This document shows positions 36,420 through 51,900 of a DNA stretch of 64,000 nucleotides, in pieces; the first letter of the stretch is position 1, and each line of letters starts with the position of its first letter. The notes beneath the pieces are model-generated. The model was not told the DNA's origin, ran no database searches, and was given only the letters and a program-made list of their open reading frames with translations. A program made the position numbers and the translations under genes. The stretch is from positions 1,254,310 to 1,318,309 of the forward strand of contig WELB01000007.1 in assembly GCA_009602725.1 (NCBI GenBank), given 5' to 3'. This DNA comes from Spirogloea muscicola. Taxonomy: Eukaryota > Streptophyta > Zygnematophyceae > Spirogloeales > Spirogloeaceae.

Positions 36420-39400
36420 ATGGCGGCGCCATCTGGCCGGGCGCGCGTGCTACAGGGAGTGGAGCCAAGCCTGCGCCGGCTCCTGGCCGCGCCCCGCAGC
36501 CAGGGCGCCGCTGTCGCGTGCGGCTGGCTCCTTGGCTCTGCTGGCACCCAGGAGGTGCCGCCTACAATCGCCAGCGCTGTCGGCTGCCTCGGCGGCGGCA
36601 TCGAAGCCGGCGTCGGCCTGGACGCCCGTGCGGAGGCGGGTAGGTCTCTGAGCTCGGCTAGACGCCGCTTGCATCCCTTGAAGGAGCTAAGGCCAGTGAC
36701 TTCTTTAGCGCGAGATGGCTTCTGCTGCATGGTGCACTACACAGCGCGAGGCTTGGCGGTAGTCGTCATGAGCTAGCTATCAGATCGGCAGGTAACACGG
36801 CTTGCTTCCGTGACCGCACTCTGTCACACTCGGAGAGTAACGGCCACGTACAGGCTGGTGCTCTTCGTGAATGCAGTGGCGCTTCGGTCACTTGTTCCAG
36901 CTGGGATTGACGTCCTCGGGGCCTACTTCACCTCCGAGGCCGAGACTGCTGTCCAGCCATTTCTCCAGTCAATTCAGAACGTCTTTGCGGTGCTATACGA
37001 AGGCGCAGAGTTGCCATGGCCGTTGCTGGCAGCAGTTGGCCCTTCCAGTGTCGAATACTACCGAGGCCATGCTGCTTCTGTAGCCAGCTGGCAGCCTCTA
37101 GATGTCGAGGTCCTGCCCCGGGACTGTGACTGGCTTTGGGGAGATCACAGTATCCTGCGCTGCAAGTTGGACGCTGATATATCACTAAGCTGCTTCGATA
37201 CCCTTGGAGGGGCAGGTAATAAACATAGCCTTTGCCTGCTCTAGATTTTAGCATGCATCCAAGATCTTATCATTTGGAGACCGTAGGAAATGTTGCTCAT
37301 CACCAAAGACATACCCTGCAAGAGGCCAGATCGGCAGTACGACACAGGAGCTGCTGTAAATGAAGTCAGTGCGTGCCACCTTCCGTGATCATGTCAACCT
37401 CCATGAGCGAAGATGTCGCGTGCGACCTTGCAGGTGTGCAGGCGAACATTGAAGCGGCTATGAAGACATTAGCAGCAGATCTTACGCGCTCAAACGTCTC
37501 ATTCTTGGTTCACGATGGGCACAATGAAAGGCCTATTTTAGTGCAAGCACAAGAGGTTGCGGAGCGACTGGCAAGTCATGGCCAAGCTTGTTCGAGTGGA
37601 GATAAGGTCAAGCCAAAAGGAGAACAAACAAAGAGCCCCAAGGACTCTCGTAGCACCCAAGTAAGAGCCTCGTCAACCAGCTCAAGTTCTCCTCCTCCTG
37701 TGCCTTCCCACTCGTATGGGTCAATCGCACTGATGCAGAATGGACAGACCCATGCTGCAACTTCTAGCAGCCTGGCCTGATGGACTTGCACAGGACTTAC
37801 TTGTTTAGTACATGACTTCAGGTGCCTGTCCCTTTCCACGTGAGTGTTATGATTCAGAGGTGTAAGACAGGGGGAGCCTTAGCTCCAGTTCTAAAGTTTA
37901 CGCCAGGTAAAGCTTCAGCATGCCCTCGTTCTCGAAATTAGTAATGTACTTTGGCTATCTCAGGCACTTTCTTGGCTCGAATATGCAAAGACTGCACCCG
38001 GCTGTCAAGCTCACCTAAGTGTAATTAACCAGAAAAACTTCCTCATACAAAGCTGCTTTTGAGCTTTATCAATGGCGGCTCTCCGGTTGTGCATGTAATA
38101 GTTGCAGGCTCAACGTCCATTACAAGGCTTCAACTTGGACTTGATGTTCTCTGCTGTGCACCCAAATCAATTTCGTTGGCTGCTGCCTGCTTCCGCCTCA
38201 TTATCCCTGCTGCTTGTGTGCAACTTAAGATCATGCAGCACCTTGCTCAGCAAGGGTCCTACCAGAGTATCAAGGTCCGGGGACTGCGCCTGACCTTTTC
38301 CAAATACTGCGAGCCAGAAGTTGCACCAATGTATCAGGTTCATCCGCATGTTCCCCATAGTCCACTGGTATATCTTATTGTGTTTTGGCTTGTGTTGACT
38401 TTTCCTGAAGGTGTCTGCTTACCACTTCATGCCTGAGGGCCTCCCTCATCCAGTGACAGCTGTGTACCCATTGTCCTATGGCGAGGTGGAGCAAGTTCCA
38501 GGTAATATAATGCTTAGGATGTGCCTTCGATATACTCAGGTCATTGTTTGCACTGAGTGAGGTGTGAGTATCATGAAGATTCCATGCATCTACTGATATT
38601 AGTCTTCCAAGTACGTCTGTGCAGTGGACATACGAATGGATTTGCATCGGCGTCTGGGACTTCCTATGGATCGACCCCTCCTGCGCACAGCAAATGCCAT
38701 GTCATTTAACGCAGAAGGGTCTCCTACCACGGGTAAAATGACCTACCTTCAATGACAGCTTCTGCTCAAGGTCTGAGCATTTGACATGCGGGTTCAAAAA
38801 CGTCATGAGCTTGACATCATACAGAATCTTTGCCTTCTTGGTTGTGGTCAGGCACTCGCCTGGTGGATGTGCATGTGGGCTTGCAACCATCAGGAGGTAT
38901 CACAAAATGTTGGACTGTGTGTTGCCCAATTGTTGGGGCCTCTTGCCATATTAGTTGAGTGGTTCGGTGCATGCTTTCATTTGAGCTTTGCCACTTAGCA
39001 TCGCCATCCTGAGTTGTTCACGAGCTTGCAAGTGTGTAGTTGTTGGAGGACAACCAAGCCTAGTTCAGGGCTCCTACCAGTACTTCCACTACATGCAGGA
39101 CCACATGGATGACAATGTAAGAAGTCTGATCTGGATAAGCAGCCAAACGTGCTCATTTTGGCTGCCTTCGGCTCCACAGGTTCTTGTCGAAGACTTTTTA
39201 GTTGCTATGCAGTCCTGCTGTTATATCAACATAGCAAGGGGCAGCTCAGCCCATACAGGCCATGCAGCGCTGTCATGTCCACCTCCCCAACAGCATACCG
39301 CTTGGGCAGTGTATGATCAGTCTGCCTTACCGCTTCTGCTTTCAGGGCTGGGGTTGTGCCTACCGTTCGCTGCAGACAATTATGTCCTGGTTCCTCCTTC

Positions 39401-40621
39401 AACATTATACAGGCCTAGCTGTTCCAAACCACAGGTATGCACCATCAATCTTGAGCACCAGTAAGTTGCTGTGAGAGTATTGCTAAGTTAGGCTCAGCAG
39501 GCAGCCGCTGGTCCTCTGCCTGTAATGCCTGTCACATCTGATGTGCTTGAACACCACTGCGCACATGAGCAGGTCTATACAGCAGACCTTGGTGGATCTA
39601 GGAGATAAGCCACCATCCTTTGTTGGATCTTGTCAGTGGATTGGGGCTATTGAGCTCTCATATATTCTTGATCAGCTGTTAGGGGTGAGTAGCGATTCCA
39701 TGCAACCAGCAGGCTACTGCACATCTATCATAGATTAAGAAGAAAGAGCTCGCCCATTGAGGATAGGGGCTGGAACAGCCAGCCCATCATAGATTTGAAT
39801 TCTACTTGCACAGTGATGGTCCAGTGCAACATGAAGTAGGTTCTTAATTGCATCTCATTGGGTGAACGTTTTAGGCAGTCTGCGAATTCAGACAAAGAGT
39901 GCCTGATTATCGTTCACAAGACAACAATAGCAAGGATCTTGTGGCATCCTCTGACATGTTGCTTATGTTGGTAAGCTGACATGCTAAGAAGTGATGGCAA
40001 ACCAAATTAACGAGTTTTTATATTTACTGCAGGTTACATGCAGAATATTAAATATACAGTCCGGTGCTGACATGCCAAGCAAGGGCCGAGAACTGGCTCA
40101 CCACTTTGACACTCAAGGCACTCCCGTTATGATAGGTGAGCTTGATATGGGTAGCAATTGCTGGATGAATCAAGCCAACAACTGTTTGCTAACAAACCTG
40201 ACGCAGAGGACATGTGTTGAAGAAGTGATGACTTGTTGCAAGTAGCAGCAGATGTTCTGCAAGGATGCTTTCTATGTGAGCACTTCATACTTCATTTCTA
40301 TGCGAGTGTCGGAGAGGAAGGGCCAAGCTCAGAATCGGGTCATCGGCAGAGCTTACGCTCAAGTCTGACAAGAAACATCTACTTGCTGAAGGTGGGGGAG
40401 TGCTTGCCTACACTCTTTTGGGAGTGGACTACAACGAAATGACAGGAGAGTGTGCTTTTCTGATACTGGATCCACATTACACTGGAGGGGAAGATCTTAA
40501 AACAATCAGGAGCGGGGGATGGTGTGGCTGGAAAAGCGCTGTGACTGAGAAAGGAAAAGACTTCTTCGTGCGGGATGCTTTCTACAATCTCCTCCTCCCC
40601 CAAAGGCCAGCAATGGTCTAG
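36420..40621 (+). CDS. UFSP2: Ufm1-specific protease 2 (UFSP2)
   Basis: A cysteine protease that matures the ubiquitin-like protein UFM1 and removes it from targets, mostly at the ER (family knowledge). Exon 1 (36420-36639) starts [18 protein letters not shown] in a GC-rich region with donor GTAGGT. Further exons lie at about 36854-37216, 37438-37660, 38107-38243, then [20 protein letters not shown] (38411-38490), [20 protein letters not shown] (38606-38718), [14 protein letters not shown] (39065-39115), the catalytic exon from 39346 with [20 protein letters not shown] (Cys codon 39355-39357), [20 protein letters not shown] (39580-39685), [18 protein letters not shown] (40033-40135), and the last exon (about 40390-40621) with ILDPHYTG, whose Asp (40469-40471) and His (40475-40477) complete the catalytic set. 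All active-site residues are present. A 49-bp LINE-derived insertion lies in the intron at 39737. Its 3' end faces NUP93. Confidence 0.93.
39737..39785 (-). mobile_element. 49-bp LINE 3'-end insertion with 10-bp target-site duplication
   Basis: The insert, read on the minus strand, is the 3' hairpin module: GGGCTGGCTGTTCCAGCCCC then ATGGGCGAGCTCTTTCTTC. It is flanked by perfect direct repeats ATCATAGATT at 39727-39736 and 39786-39795. This fixes both ends of a single retroposition event inside a UFSP2 intron, and shows that the element's 3' end is just after the CTTTCTTCTT stretch. Confidence 0.85.
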
Positions 40622-41094
40622 TTGGTCAAGTAAGCGGCGGTCAATGTTGCGAGCCAGCTTGCTTGGATCCTCTCAAAATTCTTTTGATATTGACCAGTAT
40701 GCTTCAGCTTGAGGCATTCAACATTGTCAATGTATGGAAGTAAAATGATTTTGAAGGACCAAACAATGATCCTTGTAGCAGCCGTACCCTCAGGTCCTGC
40801 ACAACGACGTCTTTCTCCCAGAACAACGTGAAGGCCTAAATAATCATCTTGCAGACATTCCATGCATGCGAGCAACTCTTTCATATAGGTCTTGTGGCCA
40901 GTTTCTCTGCAGTGAATTAGCCACCGCTTGTATGATCTGAAAATGGAAAGCAGTGTTGCATCAAAAAGGAGCACCTATAGACCTCAATGCGTCAGCAAGC
41001 ATGATTACCATTCGGCAAAGAAGCTGTGAAGATGCTACGAAGTACCACAATATCATGTGAAGCAATAGTGCAGAGTGATTATTGGCAAAGACTA

Positions 41095-44000
41095 TCACAA
41101 GGTGTTCCTCACCTTGGAGCGAAGAGTAGCAATGGAAGGGTCGAGTGGGGTAGACGAAGAGGCCAGCGTGTCCAGGCAGGAGAGGGCATTGCTAAAGAAA
41201 TCAGGAACTCGATCCTCAACGGGTCTGGTGAGACTTCGTAAGCACTCCAAGGACTTCTCTAAAGTCCTCCCCTCCAGTGGCAAGAAGGGCAGGCGGGTCA
41301 GCTGCCGGACTGCATCCAGGTACTTCCCTGACCGATTCAGTTGCTGGAAGTCAAGGATAACCTGAAGTTGGCGAAATGCTGCTTGTTGCACGGCTAGTGC
41401 CTCCCTGTCCTGGGTGCTGCAGAGAGAGAGAGAGAGAGAGAGGTGAGGTCAGACAAAAGCAACAGGAGATGTAGATCTCAGGGAGCAGGCTGTAGAATCA
41501 GCTGCATTCCTCACAGCTTCTTATATGCAGGGCTAGCAGCCTGGGTTGGACTATATATTATTGCAGCAAATAGGACTCAACATAGCAACCAGCTTTGCTG
41601 GTCACATAGGAGTTCAGAAGTGTGAGCTGCTCTCTATGTAAATATTGATCTCATTTTGCACATGAGGGAAGGGTCCTGTGCCTGCAGCATGCATTGGCTT
41701 AAGACTACCAGCTTAAGAAAGCCCAACTGTGCAGGTCCATGCATTGCACGCCCGCCTGGCATGCCCTCGGTGGCAGCAGATAAATACCAGTGAATGAGAC
41801 TGCTGACCTGCGAGAGCCAGTGTAGTCATGAGCATCCAGGATCTCGATGCCAGCCTCGAGCGCCGAGTTGGCCGGGGCATCCTTCTCACCAGCAATGGCC
41901 TCAGACAGCTGGCAATTGGCGACCTCCAGTGCCCGGGCAAAGTCGCCAGCCTTCCTGAACAGCTCCCTGGCCTGTTGCAGGACGACAAAATTTAACGAGG
42001 TCCTTAGCTCCACTCTGTGCCCGAAACTCTCTTGCATCAGCCAGACAAGAGTGATACATGACGGCATGACAATAACGGTCACCTCGTCCAGCTGGCCGGC
42101 GTCACGGCCCTCCGTCGCAGCCTGGAGGGTGAGCTGGCGCCTCGCTGCAGGGTCAGTGACGTGCCGAGACAAAGAGCCGTTGCCTGGCGGGCCCAGCAGC
42201 AGCGCCGCGCCGCCAGGCACTCTCAGAAGCTCCACAAGCAGCTGCTCCAGTGCGGCCTGCTGGCGCTGGGGAGCGTCAGCGCCACCGCCTTTGCCCATGG
42301 CTGACGCTGCTGCGAGATAGTAGTCGAGCGCGGCCCTCAGGTTGCCCCTTCGCGCATATGCCGCACCCTGCTGGCGCACGAGCGACGCCACGTACGCCGC
42401 TGCGTCGAGTCCTAGCACCGCCTCGGCTCTTGAGACACCCTCCTGCAGGGCGCCCCACTCGGCCAGCGCCAAGCCGGTATGACATGCCTCGCCCGGGCTG
42501 CCACCAGGCAGGTTCTCAGATTCCAGCTGTGCGAGGTGCGAGACCGCAAACTGAAGCTGCTGGCTGAGGATGAGCACGTAGGGGTACAGCAGGGGATCCT
42601 TGCCGCCCTTGACGTAGTAGCTTGCATCAAACTTGCGAAGGTACACCTGGAGAGCACCCAGGCTGCACGATCCGACGGTGGAAGCGGCGCCAGGGAAGCT
42701 GGAGGACGGAGCAGGCGCTGTGTCGTCCAGCACTGCGAGCTTGAACCAGAGGAAGTCCTCGATCGTAGCAAAGAGAGTGGGTATGTCGTGCGACAGTCGC
42801 TCAGGCAGCAGCTTGGCGCCCCCAAGCAGCAGGTGCAGCAACATCTTCTTCTTGTCGTAGAATGGCCGCCATGTCCCCCCGCCTTGCCTCTCGCCGCCGC
42901 CACCCCCAGACCTTGCAATTCTCTCGCACTCCTCGGCCATGGCCGAAGCAGTACGTGCCGACACGTGGCCACCAGTGTCCAACCACTCCTCCAGCTGCCA
43001 GATAGCAGTAAAAACTTGTCAGATGATCTGCTTCCTTGGCAGCTGACCTTCAATTACTGCTCAGTGGTTGTACCATCTTGTTTAAGCATGGCCAACAAAG
43101 TGCACCACATGTGCACATGAGAATGCCTTTGGGGGGGTTTTAGGAGGTACACTCCTACAAGTCACTTGTCACCGTGGTACTTACGATGCATCAAGCTCAA
43201 CAAGCTCAACAAGCTCAAGTCAGAGAAGGGTTGTGGAGCAAAGCTTACAGCTGAAGCGAAGGTGGCCCGACTGATACGAGAAGACTCAGCCACCTGCCGA
43301 GCCTCCTCATGGAATCCCGACCTCAGGCACAGATAGATCTGCGACAGTGCTTATCTTCTGAGAACAAGTCTCCACCTTTCTGTGCTGCGCTCAAGAGCAG
43401 TGCATGAGAGCAGTCACTGCCACATACCAACTCTACCAGCGAGCCTGCACACAGCTACCAGACCTGGTGCCATGTCGTGTCCAGGGGCGGTTGCCTTGGA
43501 TGTGGCCCAGCGTCAAAGTCCAGGAGCCCCTGATCACGCAACCTCACCTGCAGCAGGTCTGAGGTAAGAAGATGCGATGTCACATACACAGGGGTTGCTG
43601 CCCACTGCTACTTTACATATGGAGCTCAGACTTGAGTAGTGCCTCTGATTTGCTGCAATTGCTTCTGACAAATCTTCCTTTCAGTCTTTTGTGTTGGCGT
43701 GCTTGCACTCTTACCCTACTCAAAGAGACAGACAACCCAGCTAGCTGAAAGTAAAGAGTCCCATAAAACAACTGTATTTCTCAAGAAGGCTACTTCTCTT
43801 ACCCTAAGGAATGCTCGCACTCGTTGCAGGTTACTGGTGGATCCTCCTAGCGCAGCCTGCACAGTATGTCAATGCCAAGATTGGACCACTCAGTAGCAGA
43901 GCCAAGGAAATGCCAGCTCATCTGCACCCCCCTTTCCTTTTTGACTGACGGAGATGTCTGATCTAGCATGGTACCCATGCTATTCAGGCATATTCTTTCT

Positions 44001-46314
44001 GTTGAGTATAGTTGCATGATTTGGAAATTGCACATGCAGGACCTGCGTAGCATGGCCCTGTATGACAGTGAAGAGATACTGAGCATGCCCTTGCTCGAGA
44101 TGGCGCCTTGCCCCTCCAATAAGAGCTGCCCTGCAAGCAACCACATCGGATGGTGGCTTGTCCGCCAACATCGACTGCAACCAGGAGGACCTGAGTGAAC
44201 GGAGTCAATGTGACAGGAGCAGGTATGTACCAGCTCAAGTCAGGCCCAAAGGACCTGACGAAAGTGATTATGTGTACTCAAGCCTCAGCAAGCGACCAAG
44301 TGACTGCACAACATGGAGGTGGCTTGACCTGCACGAGCTGCCAGATCTTTGACATTGTGATGGCACGGGTCCCTGTAACGTCTTTGGTATACTTGTCATG
44401 CGCTTCCTTGAGCACGGATGCGAGCTGTGCACAAGTAGGGAGCAAAGAGAGATTGGCTTTTGAGTGTTGACACTAGCCACCTGCAATCTTTTGATCCAGG
44501 CAGTCATCTTCCTCTCTGGTCTTGCCTGACCAATTGCTCAAAGCAGCAGCATCAGAAGCTTGGACCTTTCAACTTACATCAAAGGGCGGATTATGCTCCA
44601 TCGCATCATTGTATGCATGTACAATCTCCGCGTATGCAGCCGCCTTTTGTTCTTGTACATTCTCTGGGGACTGGCCTGTCTGCAAGCCGGTCTTGGGGAC
44701 AGGAGGCAGCTGCCGCTGCCTGGACACCTGTCTGGCAGCAGCAGCCTTGTCTGTGGCAGGTGTGGGGAGGCGAGCAAGTGACTGGACAAATTGTCGCCTC
44801 GTCTGCTGGCGGTCTTCCTGTAGCACACAACCAGGAGTTACAATGATAAGCAAGATGTAGACCTCTGCCTGAAGAGTATAGACTGCCCTCTAGTGGGCAA
44901 GGAACAACCGGATCGAAGAACAGCAATGAAAGGGCCAGACCTCCGCAGCTCGCTGCATGAAGGCATCAAAGTTTCTCAAATTGTCCTTTTGAGCTTCTTC
45001 AATTGCAGACAGTATTGCCATCTCGTGGATCTGCACAATATGTGACCGCCATCACCACAGAGGGCTCCAGCCTCAATCAGGGTTTACAGCTTCAGCTGTC
45101 TTAGGCAATTCCTTATCTGGCATGGCATGAGCAACCTGCTTATAAGGGGGGTTTGCATTGCTTGCATAGCCACTGTGTGTTGCGCGGGTTTGTATAGTGT
45201 TGAGCTCTTCAAAGTTGCTCGCCGGGGCTCCGTCTAACAAATCTGACGAAAGGCTGTTGCCAACGCCGAAATACTACTAGATTCCCGAGGATGTTGGTAC
45301 CTGCTGAAGGTACTCAACCACAGACGTTGCTTCCACAGGGAAAACGTCCTCAAAAGTAGTCTGCCCTCAGCATGTATGGGTCGTCAGTGAGCGAGCACGA
45401 GCATGCCTGGAGCCTGATACACTGTGGTTGACATATTCATGCTACCGTGGGATTATCTCGTGTATCAAGCAAATCGCACCTTGAGCTCGAATGAGTGGAG
45501 GTCATGCGTCAGCTGGTCGGCATCAATGCCCTCCCTGGCCAGCAACCTGCAAGACCGCCAGCAATGGCCGGAGAGCAACTGAGATGATCACTCGCACTCT
45601 GCTTTTGTACTTAGTGAGGCAAGTGACCGTGCGTCCATGTTGGCTGGGCTTGCAAGGACTGAGCTTTAAGCCTTGACGAGATTAAGGCTTGCATCACAGA
45701 AATCTAAATCTTGAGCGACGGGACACCTCCTCCTGAGTCAGGAAGTGCCGCACAAAGGACGTGAATGTGAGACGTCGTGGAGTTCGGTATGCATGCTTAG
45801 GGCCGTGAGCATTGATGAGCACCATGAAGAGGCTGCAGACCAACTCATTGCTAGCTTGTAGCGGGGGAAGGTAGGGCAGGAGTCGACACCTGGTGGCAGC
45901 CATGGTCTCCCTGGCAGTGTCGCGGCGCGTTGTCTTTGCCTTGAGCTGGCGGGACAGGTTTTCGAGCTGGTCCAGGCTCCGCTGCCGGATGGGACGTCGG
46001 AGAACCACAGGTCGGCGCTTGTGTGAGTGGGAGCGCTCTTCTGCAGCTGTTCATGCGCTTCGCAACCACTGCTGCTGCTCCTCCATCGCTCGCGACGGAG
46101 CAGGAGCACCCGCCAGGAAGCGAAGCCAGCAGAGGCAGGGGACAGCGGCGGCGGCGGCAGCGGCGGTAGCGTGCCATGCTGCAGTGGCGAGCAGCGGCAC
46201 CTGAACGGGCGGGAAGTAGGTGTCGGCGGCGATGCCGTCCACCAGCTGCCGGCTGCGCTGCAGCAGCTCGTCCCATCCGCGCGCCGACGCGCCGCCGCCG
46301 CCGGCGCCGGCCAT
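41095..46314 (-). CDS. NUP93: Nuclear pore protein NUP93 (Nic96 family)
   Basis: A scaffold nucleoporin of the inner ring of the nuclear pore (family knowledge). Exon 1 (46201-46314) reads GWDELLQRSRQLVDGIAADT and TYFPPVQ; exon 2 (45900-45981) SLDQLENLSRQLKAKTTRRD; then LLAREGIDADQLTHDLHSFE (45480-45547), TTFEDVFPVEATSVVEYLQQ (45300-45362), IHEMAILSAIEEAQKDNLRN (about 44937-45031), QTRRQFVQSLARLP (44823 onward), ARRHLEQGHAQYLFTVIQGH (about 44045-44130), RLRDQGLLDFDAGPHPRQPP (43478-43555), YLCLRSGFHEEARQVAESSR (43250-43345), a long exon ending near 41990 with IEDFLWFKLAVLDD and VKGGKDPLLYPYVLILSQQL, and LLRQ-type C-terminal helices with SGKYLDAVRQLTRLPFLPLE (41095-41391). The order follows plant NUP93 from end to end. 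The very last exon after 41095 was not found. The start codon lies 15 bp from an assembly gap and is head-to-head with NKAP. Confidence 0.92.
41422..41443. repeat. (AG)n microsatellite
   Basis: About eleven AG units in an intron of NUP93, just upstream (in gene sense) of the 41.1-41.4 kb exon. Confidence 0.9.
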
Positions 46315-46329
46315 GGCGGCGGCGGCGCC

Positions 46330-46660
46330 NNNNNNNNNNNNNNNNNNNNNNNNNNNNNNNNNNNNNNNNNNNNNNNNNNNNNNNNNNNNNNNNNNNNNNN
46401 NNNNNNNNNNNNNNNNNNNNNNNNNNNNNNNNNNNNNNNNNNNNNNNNNNNNNNNNNNNNNNNNNNNNNNNNNNNNNNNNNNNNNNNNNNNNNNNNNNNN
46501 NNNNNNNNNNNNNNNNNNNNNNNNNNNNNNNNNNNNNNNNNNNNNNNNNNNNNNNNNNNNNNNNNNNNNNNNNNNNNNNNNNNNNNNNNNNNNNNNNNNN
46601 NNNNNNNNNNNNNNNNNNNNNNNNNNNNNNNNNNNNNNNNNTTTTTTTTTTTTTTTTTTT
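46330..46660. other. Assembly gap of 312 N followed by a run of 19 T
   Basis: N from 46330 to 46641, then T from 46642 to 46660, directly followed by GC-rich coding sequence. The T run is likely a sequencing or assembly artefact at the gap edge. The gap hides the NKAP 5' end and the shared NUP93/NKAP promoter. Confidence 0.95.
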
Positions 46661-48597
<1,937 letters not shown>

Positions 48598-48953
48598 AGC
48601 ACCTCAGCGTGTCTGTATCCCCAACATACTTGCTATACTTGGCCGTCCAAGGACTGCTTTTAGACCCCTTGTTTCTGCAGTTGTGTGCTGGAAGTTAGGT
48701 ACACTTTTTATGTGTTTGGAGCTTCTTGTGCATGACAGACACTACATCGGTACCAATAGCACAAGGACAATGATTGGCACTGCCTGGTTGAGCTGAGTCG
48801 CTACTTGGCAGTACACACATCCTCACAAAGCAAGCCATGCAACAAGTCTGATGTGGCTTTCACTCTAATCGATAATATTGCAAAGTAATGTGTCATTGCC
48901 ACCTCATCAGATTGACCAATATTTATACATGACCACTGTTGCCCCGCCCATCA

Positions 48954-51900
48954 TCAGCTTTCGTCATCTCCAAATATATCTGTGAAACTTCCAAAAAACC
49001 CGTCACCACCACCCGTACTTTCACTATCTTTATCGCTGGTAGAGTCACCCCAGTCGAGTCCCTTGTCCCAGGTGTCCCCACCCAAATCGTCCAGTCGCTC
49101 ACCATCAAAAGGCTGCGGGTCAATGTCTGGTGACTGCTCGCTGGCCACCTGTCCGGCTGAGCCGCCTCCTGCATCTTCTGCACCTCCGCTGCGATCTGCC
49201 GTGTAAGTATGACCAAAAGCTCCGCCAATGGCCCCTCCAGCTGCAGGTCCTGCCATGCCTCCCGCTTCGGATGCCGAGGGAGGAGGCGTAGAGGCTGGAG
49301 CTGATGAGGCTTCGCTGGCTTGCTCTTCATGGCTGCTTGCTGCTTCAGAAGCCCCCCCAAAGAAGGGAATTGGCATCCCTATGCCCCCTCTGAGAGATGC
49401 ACACAGAAAAGGCTTAAGTCATATACTAAACCAACGGAGTGCATTCAGGCCTGCAGACTTGCATCTGTGACTGGATCACACGTTTATGGAACAGTCACAA
49501 GGCTGGTCAGCAGCTGGATGAAAGGCTAGTGCGAGGATTGCCCTCGACTGCCATGGGCCTGCGTAGCAGAACTTACCCGCTGTGACGGGAGAAGTAGTCG
49601 TTATCAAGTGATACAGCGAGGGCCATCGTGATGGCCCGTTCTGTCAGGGTGAGAGGTCTTATCACTTCAAGCTGGGGAACCTGTGGACAGATAATGGAGT
49701 ACCAATCACATTTCCAAGTAAGGCATGAAACGGTTGCAGCAACTTGTCACAAGCAGCAACACAGTGCTGCAATATGCTGGAGGCAAATAGCAAGCAAACA
49801 CATATTCAAGATCCAAGACTGTACAAAGACAGACTACAAGCGAATGATATATACATCCGACCCCTGCCCACATGTCTTTGTGCTTTTCGCAAGGTCACGC
49901 CTTAAATAATTCTTACTAATGTTCGTCTAAGGTGCAACTTGACTCTTGCCTGATATGCTTGCTGTTGAACAGGATCTAGTTGATCCCAATGTTTGCCTTG
50001 GGCTTGTGGACTGTGGCCCCCCGGGACAATGTCGCCAAAGCGCACCACATACTGTCCCGCATCTGTCAGGAACTGGCATTGTGCAGCATGACAATGTCAG
50101 ACATGCTACCGTTGTCTCAAATTCAAGGAGAGGCTATTACTTGGCACGTAGTGTAGAGAAGTAGATCTTACAGGTTGTCACACCCAGTATCTACATGTCT
50201 AGGTCCAAAGACTTACACAATCATGGGAAATGCATATATTGCTCGTTCCATATACAGCTCAAAGTAGTAGTGACTGCTTTGACTGCACTGATCAATCTGA
50301 GTTAGTAATTTTATGCTGATAAACTTATGCTGAAGCTACTGACCTCATAACCAATGCCTCGGAAATTGCGATCTATTTCTGCCAATTTCCGCTTCTCATT
50401 GTCTTCAAGGGTAAAAGTCCACCACCAGAATCCTGCATTCTCTAATGTAGCAAACTGTTTGTTCCTGCAATGCAGTATGGCGACAGTCTGAGTCAGGAAA
50501 GGGTAATCTGACTCCAGAAAGATCAGTTGCTTCTGAAGTCCAGGATGACATCATCATGGCAAGGTTGAACAGCTGGGATTCTGACTCATGTAGAGATTGT
50601 CATCTCTCATGGGAAGCAGCTTGCACCAAGGTACTATCCATCTTGGCGGGAGTTGCTTGCTCTGCTCACACACCCCAGGTACACATCGTAGATGCGCTTC
50701 CAGAGATGCCATCGTCTATGAACTTCTCCTACAACCTGCCAACGATGCCTGCCGTTGGTAGTGACCAGAGCAGGATAGCACAGCGGCGCAACAACAACAC
50801 GGGATCCTTTGCACAGCAGACAAAGATTGTGATGATGGTGCATGAGCAAATTAAGTGTGTGGAGCTTCAAGCTACTTGTTCAGCACACATGGATGTCTAA
50901 TATACCTCTCCATCGATCTCTATGTACATACGGCTATTGATCAACCAGAAAGGTCTCCTGATCTGCAAGCAGGGTTGTCAAACCATGCTGTGTTTCAACC
51001 ACATCTGAGCTTCTCAAGCTGCTAGTCTTGGCACGGCAACAGACGTGCACATTGCTGAATATGAGCCGACATGGCAACAATGGCAGTGCTATGCAAAGAT
51101 CACCTTACAGGTACACCCTCGTGCTTCAGGTATGGACTTACTGTTACGAGGGTGTTGCCAATTGCATCAGTCACAAGCGCAGTCAAAGGTCTACGAATGC
51201 CTACAAACTGGAAGCAGATCAATACTGTCAGCACTGCCTCTAGTACACGTGAATCAACAATGTGACCAGGATGGTTGAGGGCAATAAGTGTTAAACCCGT
51301 CCCACAAAGAACCAGTTGGCAATTGCCCTCGACAAACCCTGTAAAGAGCTGCAGATCACCAGCTAAACTTACCTGCTTCTTCATTGTTACCTCTTCAAAC
51401 CCACAGAATGCAGAGCAAAACACGCATACATACACCTGCTGAAGCAGAGCATATGAAAGATATACACACCTGTCGGAGCAGAAAGCTTCCGGGCTGTTCC
51501 ATAATGTGGCCCACAGGCTGCACATTGGAAATATTCATAACTTGATCAGCTACGTGCATGACCTGATCAAAGCAATATGACAGTGCTATGTTTATCTTCC
51601 ACAGGCTCTCAAAGCTGCCCTGACTGTAGTGTGTGCACTTGGAGCTGCTACTCCCTGGTCCCTCAGACAAATAGCTGCTTCTTGTGCATGAGCTATACCT
51701 CAGAGCCTTGCCTTGGATCAACGATATTGTACACATTCCTCTGGAGTACAAAAGAGGGATGAATTGAGTAAGTATGTCTGCCTTAACAGGAGTCAGATAT
51801 GTTGCGAGGGCTTGAGCTTTGCATGTAGGGCACGGAAGCGATGTGAGAAACTCAACAAACATGCCCAATGTCTCCAGCAGTGCTCGAAGGCTTCAGAAGA

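Noticed and set aside
40618-40974. Minus-strand frame after the NUP93 C terminus as a possible last exon
   Set aside because: Contents (e.g. HKTYMKELLACMECLQDDYL) do not match the NUP93 C terminus and no convincing splice link was found.
42412-43053. Alternative minus-strand frame overlapping the long NUP93 exon
   Set aside because: Arg/Ser/Leu-rich shadow; the frame with VKGGKDPLLYPYVLILSQQL is the NUP93 one.
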